64,000 nt of DNA from Lagopus muta (taxonomy: Eukaryota; Chordata; Aves; Galliformes; Phasianidae), in the NCBI RefSeq assembly GCF_023343835.1, contig NC_064443.1:930001-994000 (forward strand), given 5' to 3'. The notes under the pieces were generated by a model. The model searched no databases and was not told where the DNA came from. It worked only from the letters and a program-made list of their open reading frames with translations. Below are positions 1 to 40,397 of the stretch, piece by piece (the stretch's first letter is position 1; each line of letters begins with the position of its first letter). The position numbers and the translations under genes are program-made.

Positions 1-1594
1 TGCAGGGATTGCTGCGTGGGGCTTGCTTTTCTGCTGGTCATGTGGCACTGTGAGGCAGTGCCAGCACAGCAGCTGCTCTAAGGAGCCAGCTGGATAATTT
101 TCGGAGCATTTATTTCACCTGTAGCTATGCAGGCCATGACTTCAAATAATTAAATCTCATGCTTCACAGTGTTGCTTGCTGCAGCTGCGAGCAGGTCTGC
201 TGAGAAGCCCCTCAACAGGGTCTGGTGTGAGTGGAGGCTGGCTCAGCTTCAACTCCAAGCCACGGGCTCCAGTCCCAGATCCCAGGCCATTCCAAGGCCC
301 CAGGCACAGACCCCAGCCGATCCATCCCTGTCATCCCACGGAGGAGCAGCTTGCCCCCAGGTTTCATCACGTGCCCACAGCAGGCACTTCTCCTCAGGAT
401 CTCTCCCTGTGGGGTGCCACAAAGTAGTTCATCTTCCATCCAACACTCTTGAGCTTCCTCCTCCTCTTCTCCAGGAGAAGCTCCTCCTTCCAGTTCTTCC
501 CTTTGGCTGAGGCCAGGCAGATCACCTCCTTCCTCTCCAGCATCCTCCTCCCCTGACTTTCAGGGGAGCCGAGATGCTGTGCATGGAGCTGCACTCCTCC
601 AGCTCTGTTAGCTCCTGCTGTGCTCTCCGTTCCCTGTGCTGCACCTTCTTTGAGACGACATCCTGGCTGAGCCCAGGAGGACCAAGGGAAGATGTGTGAT
701 GACACAGATTATTGGGCATCTTCCTGCATCACTGTGGCAGTGTCCTGTTGGGGCAGAGACTACAGCACTGCTGCTGCCATGGCTTTATGCCCTGCCAAGA
801 GAATTGGGGAGCAGAGAATATTTTTATATTTTTTCCTTTTTTTTTCCTCTCTTTCCTTTTTTTTTTTTTCTTTTTCCTTTCCTAAAGATTGAGTATAATC
901 AGAGCTAATCAGAAAATTATGAGCTGTCTGATTGCTGATTAGATTCCTAATGTTAATATAGTCAAGAAGCCTCTCTTAGCGTTGTATTTTAAGAGAAGTG
1001 TAAAAATAACGTCTTAGGAGAGTTGGAGCTGCTGGAACAGCAGGGAAGCACAGGGAAGCCTGTGCTAGCTGAAGCAGAGGAGAAGAAACCAGCAGAAAGA
1101 GCCATGACCGGGCACGCAGAGGCGAGTAGTGCTGCTCAGCACCATCATTGCTGACCCTTTTTATTGTGGGTTTCATGAGTGCACCAAGCTGTCAAGTCTG
1201 GCCACCTATTTCTGAGGTTTCTTCTGCTCCCGATGTCCCTGGTCTGCTTTGTGATGTCCCCAGGCTGCTCCTCAGTGTCTCCATGCTGCTCTCTGGTGTC
1301 CTCTGGCTGTTCCCCAGTAAGATTGGCCCGTGGGGGCCCGAGGGCCAAGGCTCACTTCAGAAAGCTGCTCCGTACCGTGGAGTGGCTCCCCTAGAAGCTG
1401 AGCTGGGCTTGTGCCAGGCTGCCAGCTGGGCACAGGACTGAGATGCCCTGTGGAATGTTAGTGAGCACAGAGGGGACGTTCTCTGGGATGCTGGAGGAAA
1501 TCTTCATCCAATTCAGGCTGCTTGTGCTTGGCTGAGCAGTTGCAAAAATCTTAGGGCAAGTGGAGTTGAATAGGGGTGCTGCATCGCAGATGGC

Positions 1595-1860
1595 ATCATA
1601 GAATCATTTAGACTGAAAAAGACTTCTGAGATCATCGCTTCCAACCATCAAATAACTGCCGGGTCCACCACTAAACCATGTCCCTTAGTGCTGAGTGTCT
1701 CTGAAATACATGCAGGGCTGGAGACTCCAGCCCAGACATCCCCTCCCTGCCTGACCACCCGCTCAGTGCAAAATTCTTCCTGATATCCCATCTGAACCTG
1801 CCCTGGTGCAACTCAAGGCCGTTTCCTCTCACCCTATCGCCCAGCACAAAGGAGCAGGGG
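1595..1860 (-). mobile_element. CR1 LINE fragment (3' end)
   Basis: Starts with ATCATAGAATCATTTAGACTG (complement of the CR1 3' tail of ATTCTATG repeats) and continues with the typical AAAGACTTCTGAGATCATC and CCACTAAACCATGTCCCT sequence, then GCAACTCAAGGCCGTTTCC. 5'-truncated and non-coding. Confidence 0.9.
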
Positions 1861-2149
1861 CCCTTCTGTCCCTCACCTTTCCTCCCTACCCTCACAACTT
1901 CCCTCTCCTGCACCTGTGCGTCGGTCCCTCCCCAGCTGCACAGCACCCGTTGCGTTTGCACACATGGATGCTCCCCCTGGGAAGCTACTCTCCATTCACT
2001 CTGTGTTTGGCTTTGATCCGTCCTGGCGGTGGTGCTATAGAATGGGCTATGTGCTGTATTTATCCCCCATTGTCACCGTTTAATAACTTAGCATAATGTT
2101 ATCACAGTTATTGTTGCATTTTTTCACTAAGTTCTATTTTGTTCTTAGC

Positions 2150-2433
2150 AAGTAAAAATAACAGAAAATGATGAAAGGAGGGAGGGGTTGACAGAACTCT
2201 TCTCCAATTGCTGAGCATGAGGTTGGACATCATAAAAAAATTATTCTCAAAAAGAGTGGCGAGGTATTGGGACAGGCTGCCCAGAGAGGTGGTGGAATTT
2301 CTGTCCCTGGAGGTGTTCAAGAAATGTGTAGATGTGGCACAGAGCGACACGGGTGGTAGGGATGGGGTGATGGTTGGACTAGGTGATCTTAGTGATCTTT
2401 TCCAAACTTAATTATTCTGTGGTTCTGTGATAG
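2150..2433 (+). mobile_element. CR1 LINE fragment (3' end)
   Basis: Contains GGGACAGGCTGCCCAGAGAG, GGTGGTGGAATTTCTGTCCC, and GGTTGGACTAGGTGATCTT, ending in ATTATTCTGTGGTTCTGTG. This is the standard CR1 3' segment in sense orientation; truncated. Confidence 0.92.
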
Positions 2434-5400
2434 CAACAGAGAGATCTGCAGCCTGCATCTGGGATGCTTTTGGTTCTGGGCCCTGGACAGCTTTGAAATG
2501 ACATTTTCTTTTAAAACATCCATCACCAGGACTGTGCCCCTGCGGCTCTGACCGCTCCCCTAACTTCTGCCAAGCCGCATGGAAAGGTCATTGGGGTGGG
2601 CAGGCGAGTGCAGGTGTGGGGGCTGAGTTCTGGGGCGCTGCACAACATAAGGATTTGAGGACACATTTGAGCCTGAGGTGGAGCAGCACCAAGGAGAGGA
2701 TTTCTGGGTTAAGCACACAGCATCCCACCAGGTGTGGGCAGCTCCCCAGCATTTGTCTCTGAGCTCATGGTCCCAGCCCTGCAGCTGAGCCCTGAGTGTG
2801 ATGTGCACAGAGGTGTGAGGCAGAGAGGGGCCTTCAGGGTCGGCGAGGGGGAAGGCATGCACCTAAATGAGTTTTTCCCTGTAACACATGTCCTGACCTT
2901 TTTAAAAAAATGAAATCTATTTTATTAATATTTTTTTTCTTTTTATCACATTCGGCCGTGCAACATTTAAGATACGACTGTGGAAAAGGTCAAGAAACGT
3001 GTAGTTGTTGAAATCTTGTTCCAGCTGATGGCTTTTCCCTTCGGGGAGCTCTCCCGCTCCTCCTCCCCCAGTCTGGTTTTTAAACAGCAAGTCTCAGGCC
3101 TCCCTGCTCCCTGGGTGTAGCAGCAAGGTGGATGGAGGGAAGGCCCCCGCAGTCCCAGCAGTGGAGCTGCAGGACGATGCCAGGGGCAACGTTTCAGGCA
3201 CAATGAATAAAGACCCCGGAGAGGGGTAGGTGGCTGCTCTTTGTGAAGCTGGAATGGCAGGCTGGTGAAGCAGAGGGAGGAGGAGCTGCTCTCGGTACCC
3301 CAGCTGGGCATCCTGCTCCCACACCCCGCAGCCTGGCTCCATCCCTCGGGGTGCTGGGGAGGACAAAGGCAAAGCTGTCGTACAGGTGGCTGCTGAGTTT
3401 GCGGGATCTGCCAGTCCCTTCTCCATGCTGTCTCAGTGCATTTTTCACCCACCTTCCGTGCTTTTCCCTGGGTGTGGATTTTCCTGGCGTGACGGGAATA
3501 CGACCATCACCAGTGCTTGGGCAGTCAGACTCCAGAAGCTTTTGCTTACATTTCCCCGGTGTAAATTCCTAATAATGGACTTTCAAATGCGGCACGCAGC
3601 ACTGCAAATTTTTGTGATTCCATTTTGTTTGCAAACCGCTTAATTGGCTGCTCGGCACAAACAGAAAACTCTCGCAGTTATTTTGAAAATGCCTCAAAAT
3701 CCTCCTCAGCACGGTTTAACCAGATGCAAGATGTCAGCAGGCTGACGGCAGCTACAGGCAGTGTGGTGTGCTGGCTGTCCTTCCACACGCGCCAAGCCAA
3801 ATGCTTCCACTTGTGTGCAGTACAGCCTGGTGCTGGCAGTCAGAGTCCACCCAAAAAGCCACCGGCTTCATCTCAAGCACAGCCCGGCTGATGTACAGCA
3901 CGTGCCTTAAGATAGCCCACCGCAGATGTGGCTCCATCACTTTCTAGCCCCGGGGATGAGAGAGATTCAGGCTGAAGAGGAGGAGAGATGGGCTCTGGCC
4001 ACTCCTTTCTCTCCCGTGCCATGTGGCTGAAAGAGTTATTGGCAAACAAGTTAGCACTGATAGAAAAATGCTGCGGCGCTTTGTGCAGCCGCTCCGTGAT
4101 CAATACCCGGCTGTGGCTGAGCCGGCTGCTGACTGGATTTCAGATGCCAGCTGCTGGGGTAATAAGAGCCCTGGGATCAACTGTCTTGGAGATTATTACA
4201 GGATGAGATGCTTCGTTGCTTTACAGTGTTTGCTAAAGATTTATATTCCCTGTGCGCATATAAAGGGAATATCGTCGCTGCCCAACAACCCTGGGCACGT
4301 GCAGATGCTGCGTTTTGCCCCATCGTTGCATGGCTGAGTTGCAGTGACGGGGTGAAAGGTGGCATCTGCACGTGCCCTTAATGCCCTGTGGTGAAGCAAA
4401 GCTGGAAAAGCTTCCCAGGGCTCCATTGGTTGGAGGACAGGAGCACCGCACTGAATGCAAAAGTGGAAGGGCACGGTGTGGGCCGTACAATGCCTTGCAC
4501 ACAGCGCAGCTGAAGATGGGATGATTGATCTGCAGCACTTGTAAAATAATGGTTTAATCGTTATTAAGGATTAGAAATAATCCTTGAGCTGTATCGATCC
4601 CAATCGCATTATTCATGATGAACTCGTTACTCACAGATGGGAATGCCCTGCAGCCCATCCCCGTCACCACGTTCTGTCCTCCCTGGGGCACGTTGCCACC
4701 CTGCTGCCACCTCCTCCATCCCTGTAATGCACTGATTAGCCAAAGAAGAAAAGAACATCTGGATTATTTTTTCCTAAAAACAAAGTTTTGTCCAGATTGA
4801 CTTTGACAAATTGACATTTTCCAGAGGAAAAATAAGTTCCATTGAAGTGCCTGTAGTGGGTGCAGCAGACACCAAGTGCACCATTTGCAGCACTCCAGGC
4901 ACTTCTCGCGAGGCAATGAATAGTTAAAGATGTCCATAAATCTTCCCTGGGCATGCAATAAACAAACACGCTCTTATCAAGTATAGAAAAATGCATATTT
5001 CATCACTGCTGCCTTAAGTACAACTCGGAATAAATGCTTGCCCTTAATCAGCCATCTCGGTGCATAAGCGCAGCACGGAGTGGCTGGGGGAGGGTGCAGG
5101 ATTTGGGCCGCAGCTCTGCTAACACCAACCCCCCCCGGGCAAAACTGCCCCAAAAATGAGCAGACATTTGACTTTTATGTTCGCTATCTCTGATCTTCTC
5201 CCAGCAACCCAGGCGGGACGAGTTTCACTGCAGCACCCTGTGGGTTGCTGAGCTCCCAACAGATGCTAGCTGTGAAAAGCAGGCACTTAGGCTTGGAAAT
5301 CAAAATTTCAAGCAATAGAAAAAGGTTAAAGGAGAAAGTTTTGACCAGTGCGGGCTGAGATAGTGCAGTGATGGAATACTCATCTCTGTGCAGCCGATAA

Positions 5401-5943
5401 GAACAAGCCGTGCTGTCCCCATGGGAAGATGCATGATGGCACTGCACACTCGGTGCTCCCAGTGCTTTGCTGTGCCTGGTGCTCAGCCGAGGTGCTGAGC
5501 TGGAGGCACACTGTGCCCAGTGTGAGCTGGGGGCACAACAGGCTGACCGTGCAGGGCCCTCGTGCTTCCATCAGAGCAGTGGGTGCCTGGGGATGTCAGC
5601 AGTGGCACGTCTCAGCTGGCTGCATCCCCATGGTGCTGAGCTCTCCAGGGAGCCTTCCTGGGATGCAACAACCTTGCCAGCCTCATGGCTAATTAACACC
5701 GTGCAGTTAGCATCGTTAGGTGCTGCCTCTGCCTGGGAGCCTCTTGCTGAAGGGAGGGCGGCTGTGGGGTCCTGGCTGCAGCGCTTGTGTATGCAGAGGG
5801 CTGCTAGGCACACAGAGAGGGGATGGAGGCTGTAGGCACAGGGAGCCCCATGGAGCCTCTCTCGACTGCTCGCAGCTGGGGCCAGCCATGGCATGGGCAT
5901 CACACGGCTTTACACTCACTCTCCCCTCTTGCTCTCTTTGCAG

Positions 5944-34073
<28,130 letters not shown>

Positions 34074-34844
34074 CCCACGCCCGCCGCCCTCCTGTTCTCT
34101 CAGCCTCCATCTCCATTCCCTTTCCAAGGCCCGGTGGGATGGGAGCAACCCCCCCACAGCCCCACGGCCTCGGGGCCGCGCTCCCCACGGCCACATCCAA
34201 AGAAGAGCTGGGGTGTGGGCAGGGGCCCCCCCAGCCGGGACGGCGTCCGCCCCCCCCCCGGCCACTTGGACTCCAAAAGCCCCCCCTGTCTGCCCCCCAC
34301 CGCTGCAGCCCCCCCCCCCCCCCTCGCCTATTTTTTTAGCCTCAAGATTTTAAACCAGATCTTTCTACATCTAGTTCAGCCTGGAGAACGATGGTGCGTG
34401 TTGTCAGTGACAAAGACACGTGGGCTAAAAGGGGAAAAAAATTACACACAAAAAAAAAAAAAAAGGGAAGAGAAGTTGGCCTGCCTGTCCTGCTCAGTAT
34501 GGTCACGGGGATGCCGGCCCCCAGGGTGCAGGAGGACAGTGGTTGCAGTGTCCCTGCGGCACGGGGCTCGGTGCGGGGAGCCAGGTGTCGCCTTCACCAG
34601 GACAGGACCAAGCCCATGGTCCCCACCCTCAGCTCATCCGCTCTCATGCGTGTGTCTTGGGCACAGATATTGGGGTGAAAAGGAGGGAAAAAAAAAAAAA
34701 AAAAGACAAAAATCGTATTTTTTTTTCTTTTCTGTTCTGCAGATCACTGTGAAACCTTTCCCATCTGCCTGCCCCAGCTCTGCTTGGCCCCTCTGTCCTG
34801 CCCTGCAAAAGAAACCGCGCACCAGCCAGCGGGACAGGGCAGGA

Positions 34845-35275
34845 CATGTGTCCCCACATGGGACACTCTGAGTGTCCCCAAATGGGACATGCCATGTGTC
34901 CCCAAATGGGATGCACCATGTGCCCCCACACGGGAAGCAGTGAGTGTCCCCATATGGGAAATGCCATGTGTCCTCAGATGGGATGCACTGTGTGTCCCCA
35001 GAGAGGACGTGTTTTGTGTCCCCAAACAGGATGCACTGAGCATCTCCAAATGGGACATGCAGTGTGTCCTCAAATGGGATGCACCGTGTGTCCCCAAGTG
35101 GGAAGCACTGAGTGTCCCCAGATAGGATGCACGGTGTGTCCCCAGAGAGGACATGCCACTTGTCCCCAGACAGGATGTGCCATATGTCCCCAGACAGGAC
35201 GTGCTGCCTGTCCCCAAACGGGACACACCGTGTGTCTCCTGACGGGACGTGCCACCTGTCCCCAGCCCTGTGTCC
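34845..35275 (+). repeat. 24-bp minisatellite in the CACNA2D2 3'UTR, about 18 copies
   Basis: Imperfect tandem copies built on GTGTCCCCAAATGGGA plus a variable ATGCACCAT-like linker. Period 24 is a multiple of three, so both strands show long open frames with cysteine/glycine-rich repeat peptides. These are not judged to be genes. Confidence 0.9.
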
Positions 35276-35876
35276 CCAGCAGGGCCGTGCCAAGTGCCAG
35301 GTGCTGTCAGCTCCTCGCTGGCTGTCCCCAGCCCCGGCCCCACCAGTGTTTGGGGGGACAGGAGCGGGCAGCAGGCCAGCCGGAGGGGCTGGGGAGGTGC
35401 TGATAAGCGCTGGGGTTAATTAATGGTCATTCTGCTTGTAGCTTTCTCAGTCAGTGTGTGTTTGGTTACTGTCTCTGGGAACCGTGTTTGAACAGATGGC
35501 TCTGTGTTACCAGGAGTGTGTGTACTGCTGTAGTCTAGTTAGGTGCTCCGCGAGAAACCGCCACTATACAGAACTATAAATATATACATATATAGTCTAT
35601 TTTAAGTTAAAACCAACGACGAAGGGACGGCGCAGCCCCGGCCCCCTGCCCCACCAGCGCCGTGTCCGCCCCTTCCCACCCCGAAAGCTTCTCTCTGCTC
35701 ATTCAAAGGCTTTGGGTTTTTAATTGGTTTAATTTAATTTATTTTTCATTTGTTCATTTCTTTTTGTACAGAAGAGTTGGAAAACTTCAAAAACCAACAA
35801 AACGACAATTTGTAAGATATTGTGCGTGTGACTCCTTGTAAAATATTTTCAAATGGTTTATTACAGAGACTCAGTT

Positions 35877-35882
35877 ATTAAA
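35877..35882 (+). terminator. CACNA2D2: CACNA2D2 polyadenylation signal (ATTAAA)
   Basis: ATTAAA in an AT-rich block, followed within 30 bp by T-rich sequence. It is the last plausible hexamer before the GC-rich sequence leading into TMEM115. Confidence 0.65.
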
Positions 35883-35900
35883 TAATGTTCATATTTTCAC

Positions 35901-36555
35901 TTCACAGGTGGTGGCTGCATCATTTCCCAGGGGATGTGGGGTGGGGGAGAGGGGAAGGATGTTGGCTTGCTCCCTTTGGCTGGGCTGTGCCAGGGGACAC
36001 GGGCAAGACATGGGTGGGCCCATGCAGCCCACATCCCCAGCCCCGGGCTGCCCTGTCCCTGCGTCCCTTTATCCCCTGTGTCCCCTGATGAACGTGTCCC
36101 CATGTCCATGTTCCCGAGTGCCTTGTGACTGTCCCATGCTACTTACCCCCACAATGCCCCTGTGTGTCTGCGTCCCCTGTGTGGCTCCCACCAATGCCCA
36201 CTGAGCGTCCCTGGCTCACACTGTGCCCTCACACCCACATCTCCCAGATCTGCCCCCTGAACCACCAACCCTACAACCCCCAACCCCTGTCCCACAGCAT
36301 CCGTGCCCTCAGCGCCCACAGCCTCTCCTTGTCAGCATCCCGACGTCTGCGGCCCCTCCGTGACTGAGCCCGCTGTCTGTGTCTGTCCCTCTCATGTCCG
36401 TGTCTCCTATGTCCGCCCCCTCGTGTCCGTGTCCCCTGTATCCGTGCCCCATGTCCGTAGTCCCCACATTCTGCCCCCGATAACTGTGCCCCCATTGTCT
36501 GTGCCCCCCATTTCCACGTCCTCACCGCGCCAGCGTCCCTCACGTCCGTGACTCC
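35901..36555. other. Intergenic spacer with degenerate C-rich repeats
   Basis: Lies between the CACNA2D2 3' end and the TMEM115 CpG island. From about 36030 to 36560 it is C/T-rich, with many irregular GTCCCC and TGTCCGTG units and no constant period. No gene recognised. Confidence 0.6.
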
Positions 36556-36559
36556 CATG

Positions 36560-36958
36560 CCGGCGCCCACGTGCCCGTCCCTACGCCCCCCACGTGTCCC
36601 CGCTCACGGCAGACGCCGCGCGGGGCGGGGCTGCCCCTCCCCTCCCTGGCCCCGCCCCCGCCCTCATTGGCCCCGCCCCCCAGCTGCAGGCCCCGCCCCT
36701 CCGCTCCGTCCACGCCGCTCGCGCGCAGGCCCCGCCCCTCCGCGGCGCATGCGCGCAGCGCTGTTTGTCCGCGCCCGGCCTGGCCTAGCGGCGCGGCCCG
36801 AGAGGGGACGTGCGGCGCGGGGGTCGGGGCCGGCGAGCGCGGGCGGGGGCAGGGTCCGGCGGGGGGAGCCGCGAGGGGGCCCGGCCCCGCCCCTCCGGGG
36901 GTAGGCCCGGAGCTCGGGGCCCCGTCGGCCTCCTCCCCGCGGCGGGCCGGGCCCGAAG
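36560..36958 (+). promoter_or_regulatory. TMEM115: TMEM115 CpG-island promoter
   Basis: Very CpG-rich block with repeated CCCCGCCCC-type GC boxes (36645-36740) and an NRF1-type palindrome GCGCATGCGC at 36745-36754, followed by the 5'UTR to the ATG. No TATA box. Typical housekeeping promoter; the exact start site is not determined. Confidence 0.7.
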
Positions 36959-38663
36959 ATGCGGCGGTACCTGCCGGTGGCCCGGCAGCACTGCGTGGCG
37001 GCGCTGGGCGGCACCAGCGTGGTGGTGAAGGCGGTGAGCGGCACCGTGCTGCTGCTGTACGCGCTGTCCTTCGCGGTGGACACGGCCTACGGGCTGGCGG
37101 TGACGCCCGGCTTCCTGTTCCTGCCCCGCTGCTGGCTATGGACGCTGCTGACGCACGGGCTGGTGGAGCGGCGGGCGGCCGGAGTGGCGCTCAGCCTGGG
37201 CGCGGTGGTGGCGGCCGGGCGGCTGCTGGAGCCGCGCTGGGGGGCCCTGGAGCTGCTCGTCTTCTTCGCCGTGGTCAACGCCTCCGTGGGGCTGCTGGGG
37301 GCCGCCGCCTACTTCCTCACCTACGCCGCCACCTTCCACGTGGCCTACCTGTTCGACGTGCACATCCACGGCGGGCTCGGCTTCCTGGCCGGCGTGCTGG
37401 TGGCCCTCAAGCAGACCATGGGCGACAGCACCGTGCTGAGGGTGCCCCAGGTGCGAATGAAGGCCGTGCCCATGCTGCTGCTCCTGCTGCTGGCCGCGCT
37501 GCGGCTCGCCACCCTCATCGAGAGCCCTGCACTGGCCTCCTACGGCTTTGGGCTGCTCTCCAGCTGGGTCTATCTCCGCTTCTACCAGCGGCACAGTAGG
37601 GGCCGCGGAGACATGTCCGACCACTTCGCCTTTGCCACATTCTTCCCTGAGATCCTGCAGCCCGCGGTGGGGCTGGCGGCCAACCTGGTGCACACACTTC
37701 TGGTGAAGGTGCGGCTCTGCCGGAAGACGGTGAAGCGCTATGATGTGGGCGCCCCGTCCTCCATCACCATCAGCCTCCCGGGAACGGACCCGCAGGATGC
37801 CGAGAGGAGAAGGTACCACTCACCCCGCTCTGCCCGGTGTACGTTGGCCGGTGGAGCTCTTAATGTGGGGGTTGGAGTCTCGGGGCTCTGAAGGGAGCCT
37901 TCTCGGGGGGCTCAGCAGCTGGCACTTGTCCATTGCCATTGCCCACTCGCTGGTGAAGTGCTGGGAGTGCAGCTGGGGCAGGAGGACACCACCCTCGCTT
38001 TCCAGGGTAGAGCCAAAGTACTGGGGATGAGTGGGAGGCCTGGAGAGGGGTCAGGGAGGGGAGACATGGTTCCCGTGGCTGTGCTGTCACCTGGCATAGT
38101 GAGAGCTGATCAGCACCGTGACCGAGCCCTCCCTTCATGTGCAACCGTGCTTCGGTCATGGGGCAAGGCACCAGCTCACTGTTCCTGTACAGTTCTTAGA
38201 GTGGTTCCCATGTGAGCCAACAGCAGCCAAATGCACTGCATGGGAAGGGAACTGTGCATCTCAGAGCAGAGGTGGCTCTGTTTGGCTTCATTGTCTTCAG
38301 TACAGCACCTGCTCAGTCAGCATGGGCATGGCAGGGATCCTTGGTGCTGGTCAGAACCGCAGCATGACTGGTTCCAGCTGCATGTGGGGCAAGAGGAGCA
38401 GGGCAAAGCGGTAACGCATTTCAAAGTCCCCTCACACCAGCCTTCACCCACCTTTGCTCTGCAGGCAGCTGGCCTTGAAGGCGCTGAACGAGCGGCTGAA
38501 GCGCGTGGAAGACCAGACAGCCTGGCCCAGCATGGAGGACGAGGAGGAGGAGGTGGTGGTGAGGAGTGAAGGCCCGCTGCTCCCTGAGGCCAGCGTGGCT
38601 GGGAAGGCAGCTGGCCATGAGAGCAGCCTGATCACCTTTGAGGATGCCCCATCCCAGCCATGA
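36959..38663 (+). CDS. TMEM115: Transmembrane protein 115 (Golgi rhomboid-like protein)
   Basis: Two coding exons, 36959-37812 and 38465-38663; donor GTACCA, acceptor TGCAG, phase 2 junction completing an arginine codon. Product 350 aa (human 351 as remembered). TMEM115 is a multi-pass Golgi protein that binds the COG complex and affects retrograde transport and O-glycosylation (family knowledge). It belongs to the rhomboid-like DUF1751 group but lacks protease activity. Visible: about six hydrophobic segments between residues 20 and 205, including LLVFFAVVNASVGLLGAAAY and MLLLLLLAALRLATL, then a long hydrophilic tail that is acidic (MEDEEEE) and ends in DAPSQP. The start was chosen as the first ATG after the GC-rich 5'UTR; it gives MRRYLPVARQHC, matching the family N-terminus. 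It is convergent with CYB561D2. Confidence 0.97.
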
Positions 38664-39600
38664 GCTGCAGCTGCATTGCCCCCTTCTCCCCACCCTGGCT
38701 CTGCGGGAGAGCTGCAGGTGCCCACACGGGACGCTGCCTGCGGGGACGCTGCTGACCCAGGGGCAGGGGCTACCTCAGAGCCGCGGGGCTCTGCTTCTCG
38801 CTGCCTGCTGGAGTGGCTGGGGCTTCTCATGAGGAGGTGGATGTCTGTGCTGGGGGCTTTGTTCCAGAGGGAGACTTGGAACCGATCCATACTGCTCAGC
38901 TCCATTCCCAAAGGCCTCTGCACTCAGCCACGAAGGAACCTCACGATGCCCTGGGAGCACAGTCAGCAAGCACCATGCTCTCTTGCTTCTCCTCTGCACT
39001 CAGAACTTAATTTTCTCCTTTATTGAGTTAGTTTTGTTCTTACTCTAGGAAATGAGAAGGCTCGTGGGTCTCTTTTCCAAATCCCCTGCCTGTTTCCACC
39101 CTCCCTCCACCCTGCAGGAGGTAGACAGAGCTCCCACACAGGGCTGGTGCCTGTTTTTTGGCTCTGTCACAGGCACGTAGAACGGGGATCAGCCCTGACT
39201 CCCATGGCTTTGTTCTGTTGGTTCTCTCCTCTTTCCTCTCCTGCTGCAGTGACTCCCCAGGAGGAGCCAGTGTCCTTGGCTGCTGCACGACTAATCCGTT
39301 TGTCAGATTATCCTAGAAGCTGGAATTAGTTTTTACAGCGGGGCACTCGCTGCTTCCCCTGACACCAGGCTTCTGTCCTGTGGGTAGAAACTGGATCCCC
39401 CTCCTCTTCTGCTCCCTCTGTGTGGCTGGGCTGTCCTTGTGAGGGAGAGGCTGCTCCTGGAGCTCTTTACCCTGGGCTCTGGGAGGCAGCCCATGGTGGT
39501 GTTATGAATTTATTTTTTTAAAGGACCACACGGGAAGGTTTTGTCAACTAGGAAAAACACAGACATTTCGTTATCAATAAACAGTTCTTTAAAAGAGTGC
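38664..39600 (+). other. TMEM115: TMEM115 3' untranslated region
   Basis: Unique-looking sequence from the TGA (38661-38663) to just beyond AATAAA at 39576-39581. No repeats or frames of note. Confidence 0.7.
39576..39581 (+). terminator. TMEM115: TMEM115 polyadenylation signal
   Basis: AATAAA followed by a TTCTTT stretch and a downstream GTGCTTGT element, about 910 bp after the stop codon and before the convergent CYB561D2 3' end. Confidence 0.75.
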
Positions 39601-39834
39601 TTGTCAAGTCCCTGCACTGCACAGGGGGTATGGAACTGCGTGTGGGGGGGATATTCTCCCCAAACCAGGAGCTGCTCAATGCTGGGGTGCTGTGAAGGCT
39701 CATGGGGGCCAAGGGTCTGAACCAAGCACCTGCCTATGGTCAGTGCTATTTTCAACCGCTTCCTTGTGGCTCCAAGGCGTCCCTTTCCCTATGTGGGGCC
39801 AAAAGCCCCCAGGGCAGTAAGGAGGCTGTGCTGT

Positions 39835-40397
39835 GCTGTAGCTGCCTGAATCTTTATTGAATAAAAGCTCTGGATACAGAGGACTTTCCCAGCTTGGGTG
39901 CTGCTCCCAGCTCTCTGGCCCTGCCAGGAGCATGACAGGGAGCAGCCCTGGGGCCACCGCAGCACAATCCATCGAGCCCCACTCCACTGGGGCTGGAGAG
40001 GCAGCTGCTGCAGGAGGAGAGGAGCTGTGATTCTTTCCAGGGTCACTGCTCCACGAAGCCTGCTCCTTCCACTCTGTTGAGGATGGGTACCCACACAGGC
40101 GTTTGCTGAGAATTCTCCTGTGCTCGTACCGTTCTCTGCACTCCTCAGAGGGATGAACCAGGCCCCTGCAGGCTGCAAAACACCCCCTGGTGCCCGACAG
40201 GCCGTAACCTTGCCACCATTAGCCCCGTGGCACAGGGATTTGTGCGTGGATGGAAAGGAAGGAGGATGGAGCAGGACTCCCCAGCTCTCCCACTCCCTGT
40301 GCTGGGGACCGGCGGTGTCACTGGAGCTGCGATGCACCCCACAGCCACCACGGTCCATCTGGGATGAAGGAGCTGCAGAGCATCCGGGCCGGAGCAC
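39835..40397 (-). other. CYB561D2: CYB561D2 3' untranslated region (minus strand)
   Basis: Follows the minus-strand stop at 40398-40400. Minus-strand AATAAA is the TTTATT at 39853-39858. This leaves about 250 bp between the two convergent 3' ends, in which nothing was recognised. Confidence 0.7.
39853..39858 (-). terminator. CYB561D2: CYB561D2 polyadenylation signal (minus strand)
   Basis: TTTATT on the plus strand reads AATAAA on the minus strand, about 540 nt after the CYB561D2 stop. A plus-strand AATAAA overlaps nearby (about 39860), so the region could terminate either direction. Confidence 0.65.

Larger units (their letters stand above)
1..5943 (+). other. CACNA2D2: CACNA2D2 upstream intron (5' end outside window)
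   Basis: Intronic sequence before the first exon in the window, which corresponds to exon 4 of the alpha2delta family. It contains two CR1 fragments (about 1595-1860 and 2150-2433), a T-rich tract near 826-885 and AT-rich patches. I found no reading frame flanked by splice sites that resembles a protein. The exon 4 acceptor is the CAG at 5941-5943. Confidence 0.8.
34074..35900 (+). other. CACNA2D2: CACNA2D2 3' untranslated region
   Basis: Runs from the TAA at 34071-34073 to a polyadenylation signal at 35877-35882. It carries a C-run (34309-34323), A-runs (about 34444-34463 and 34687-34704), a 24-bp tandem array (34845-35275), and an AT-rich unique distal part (about 35400-35900) that looks conserved in composition with vertebrate 3'UTRs. 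No coding gene is supported here; the long frames on both strands come from the 24-bp period. Confidence 0.75.

Noticed and set aside
34634-35403. Open frames of about 185-220 codons on both strands
   Set aside because: They arise from the 24-bp repeat in the CACNA2D2 3'UTR; period divisible by three gives frames on both strands.
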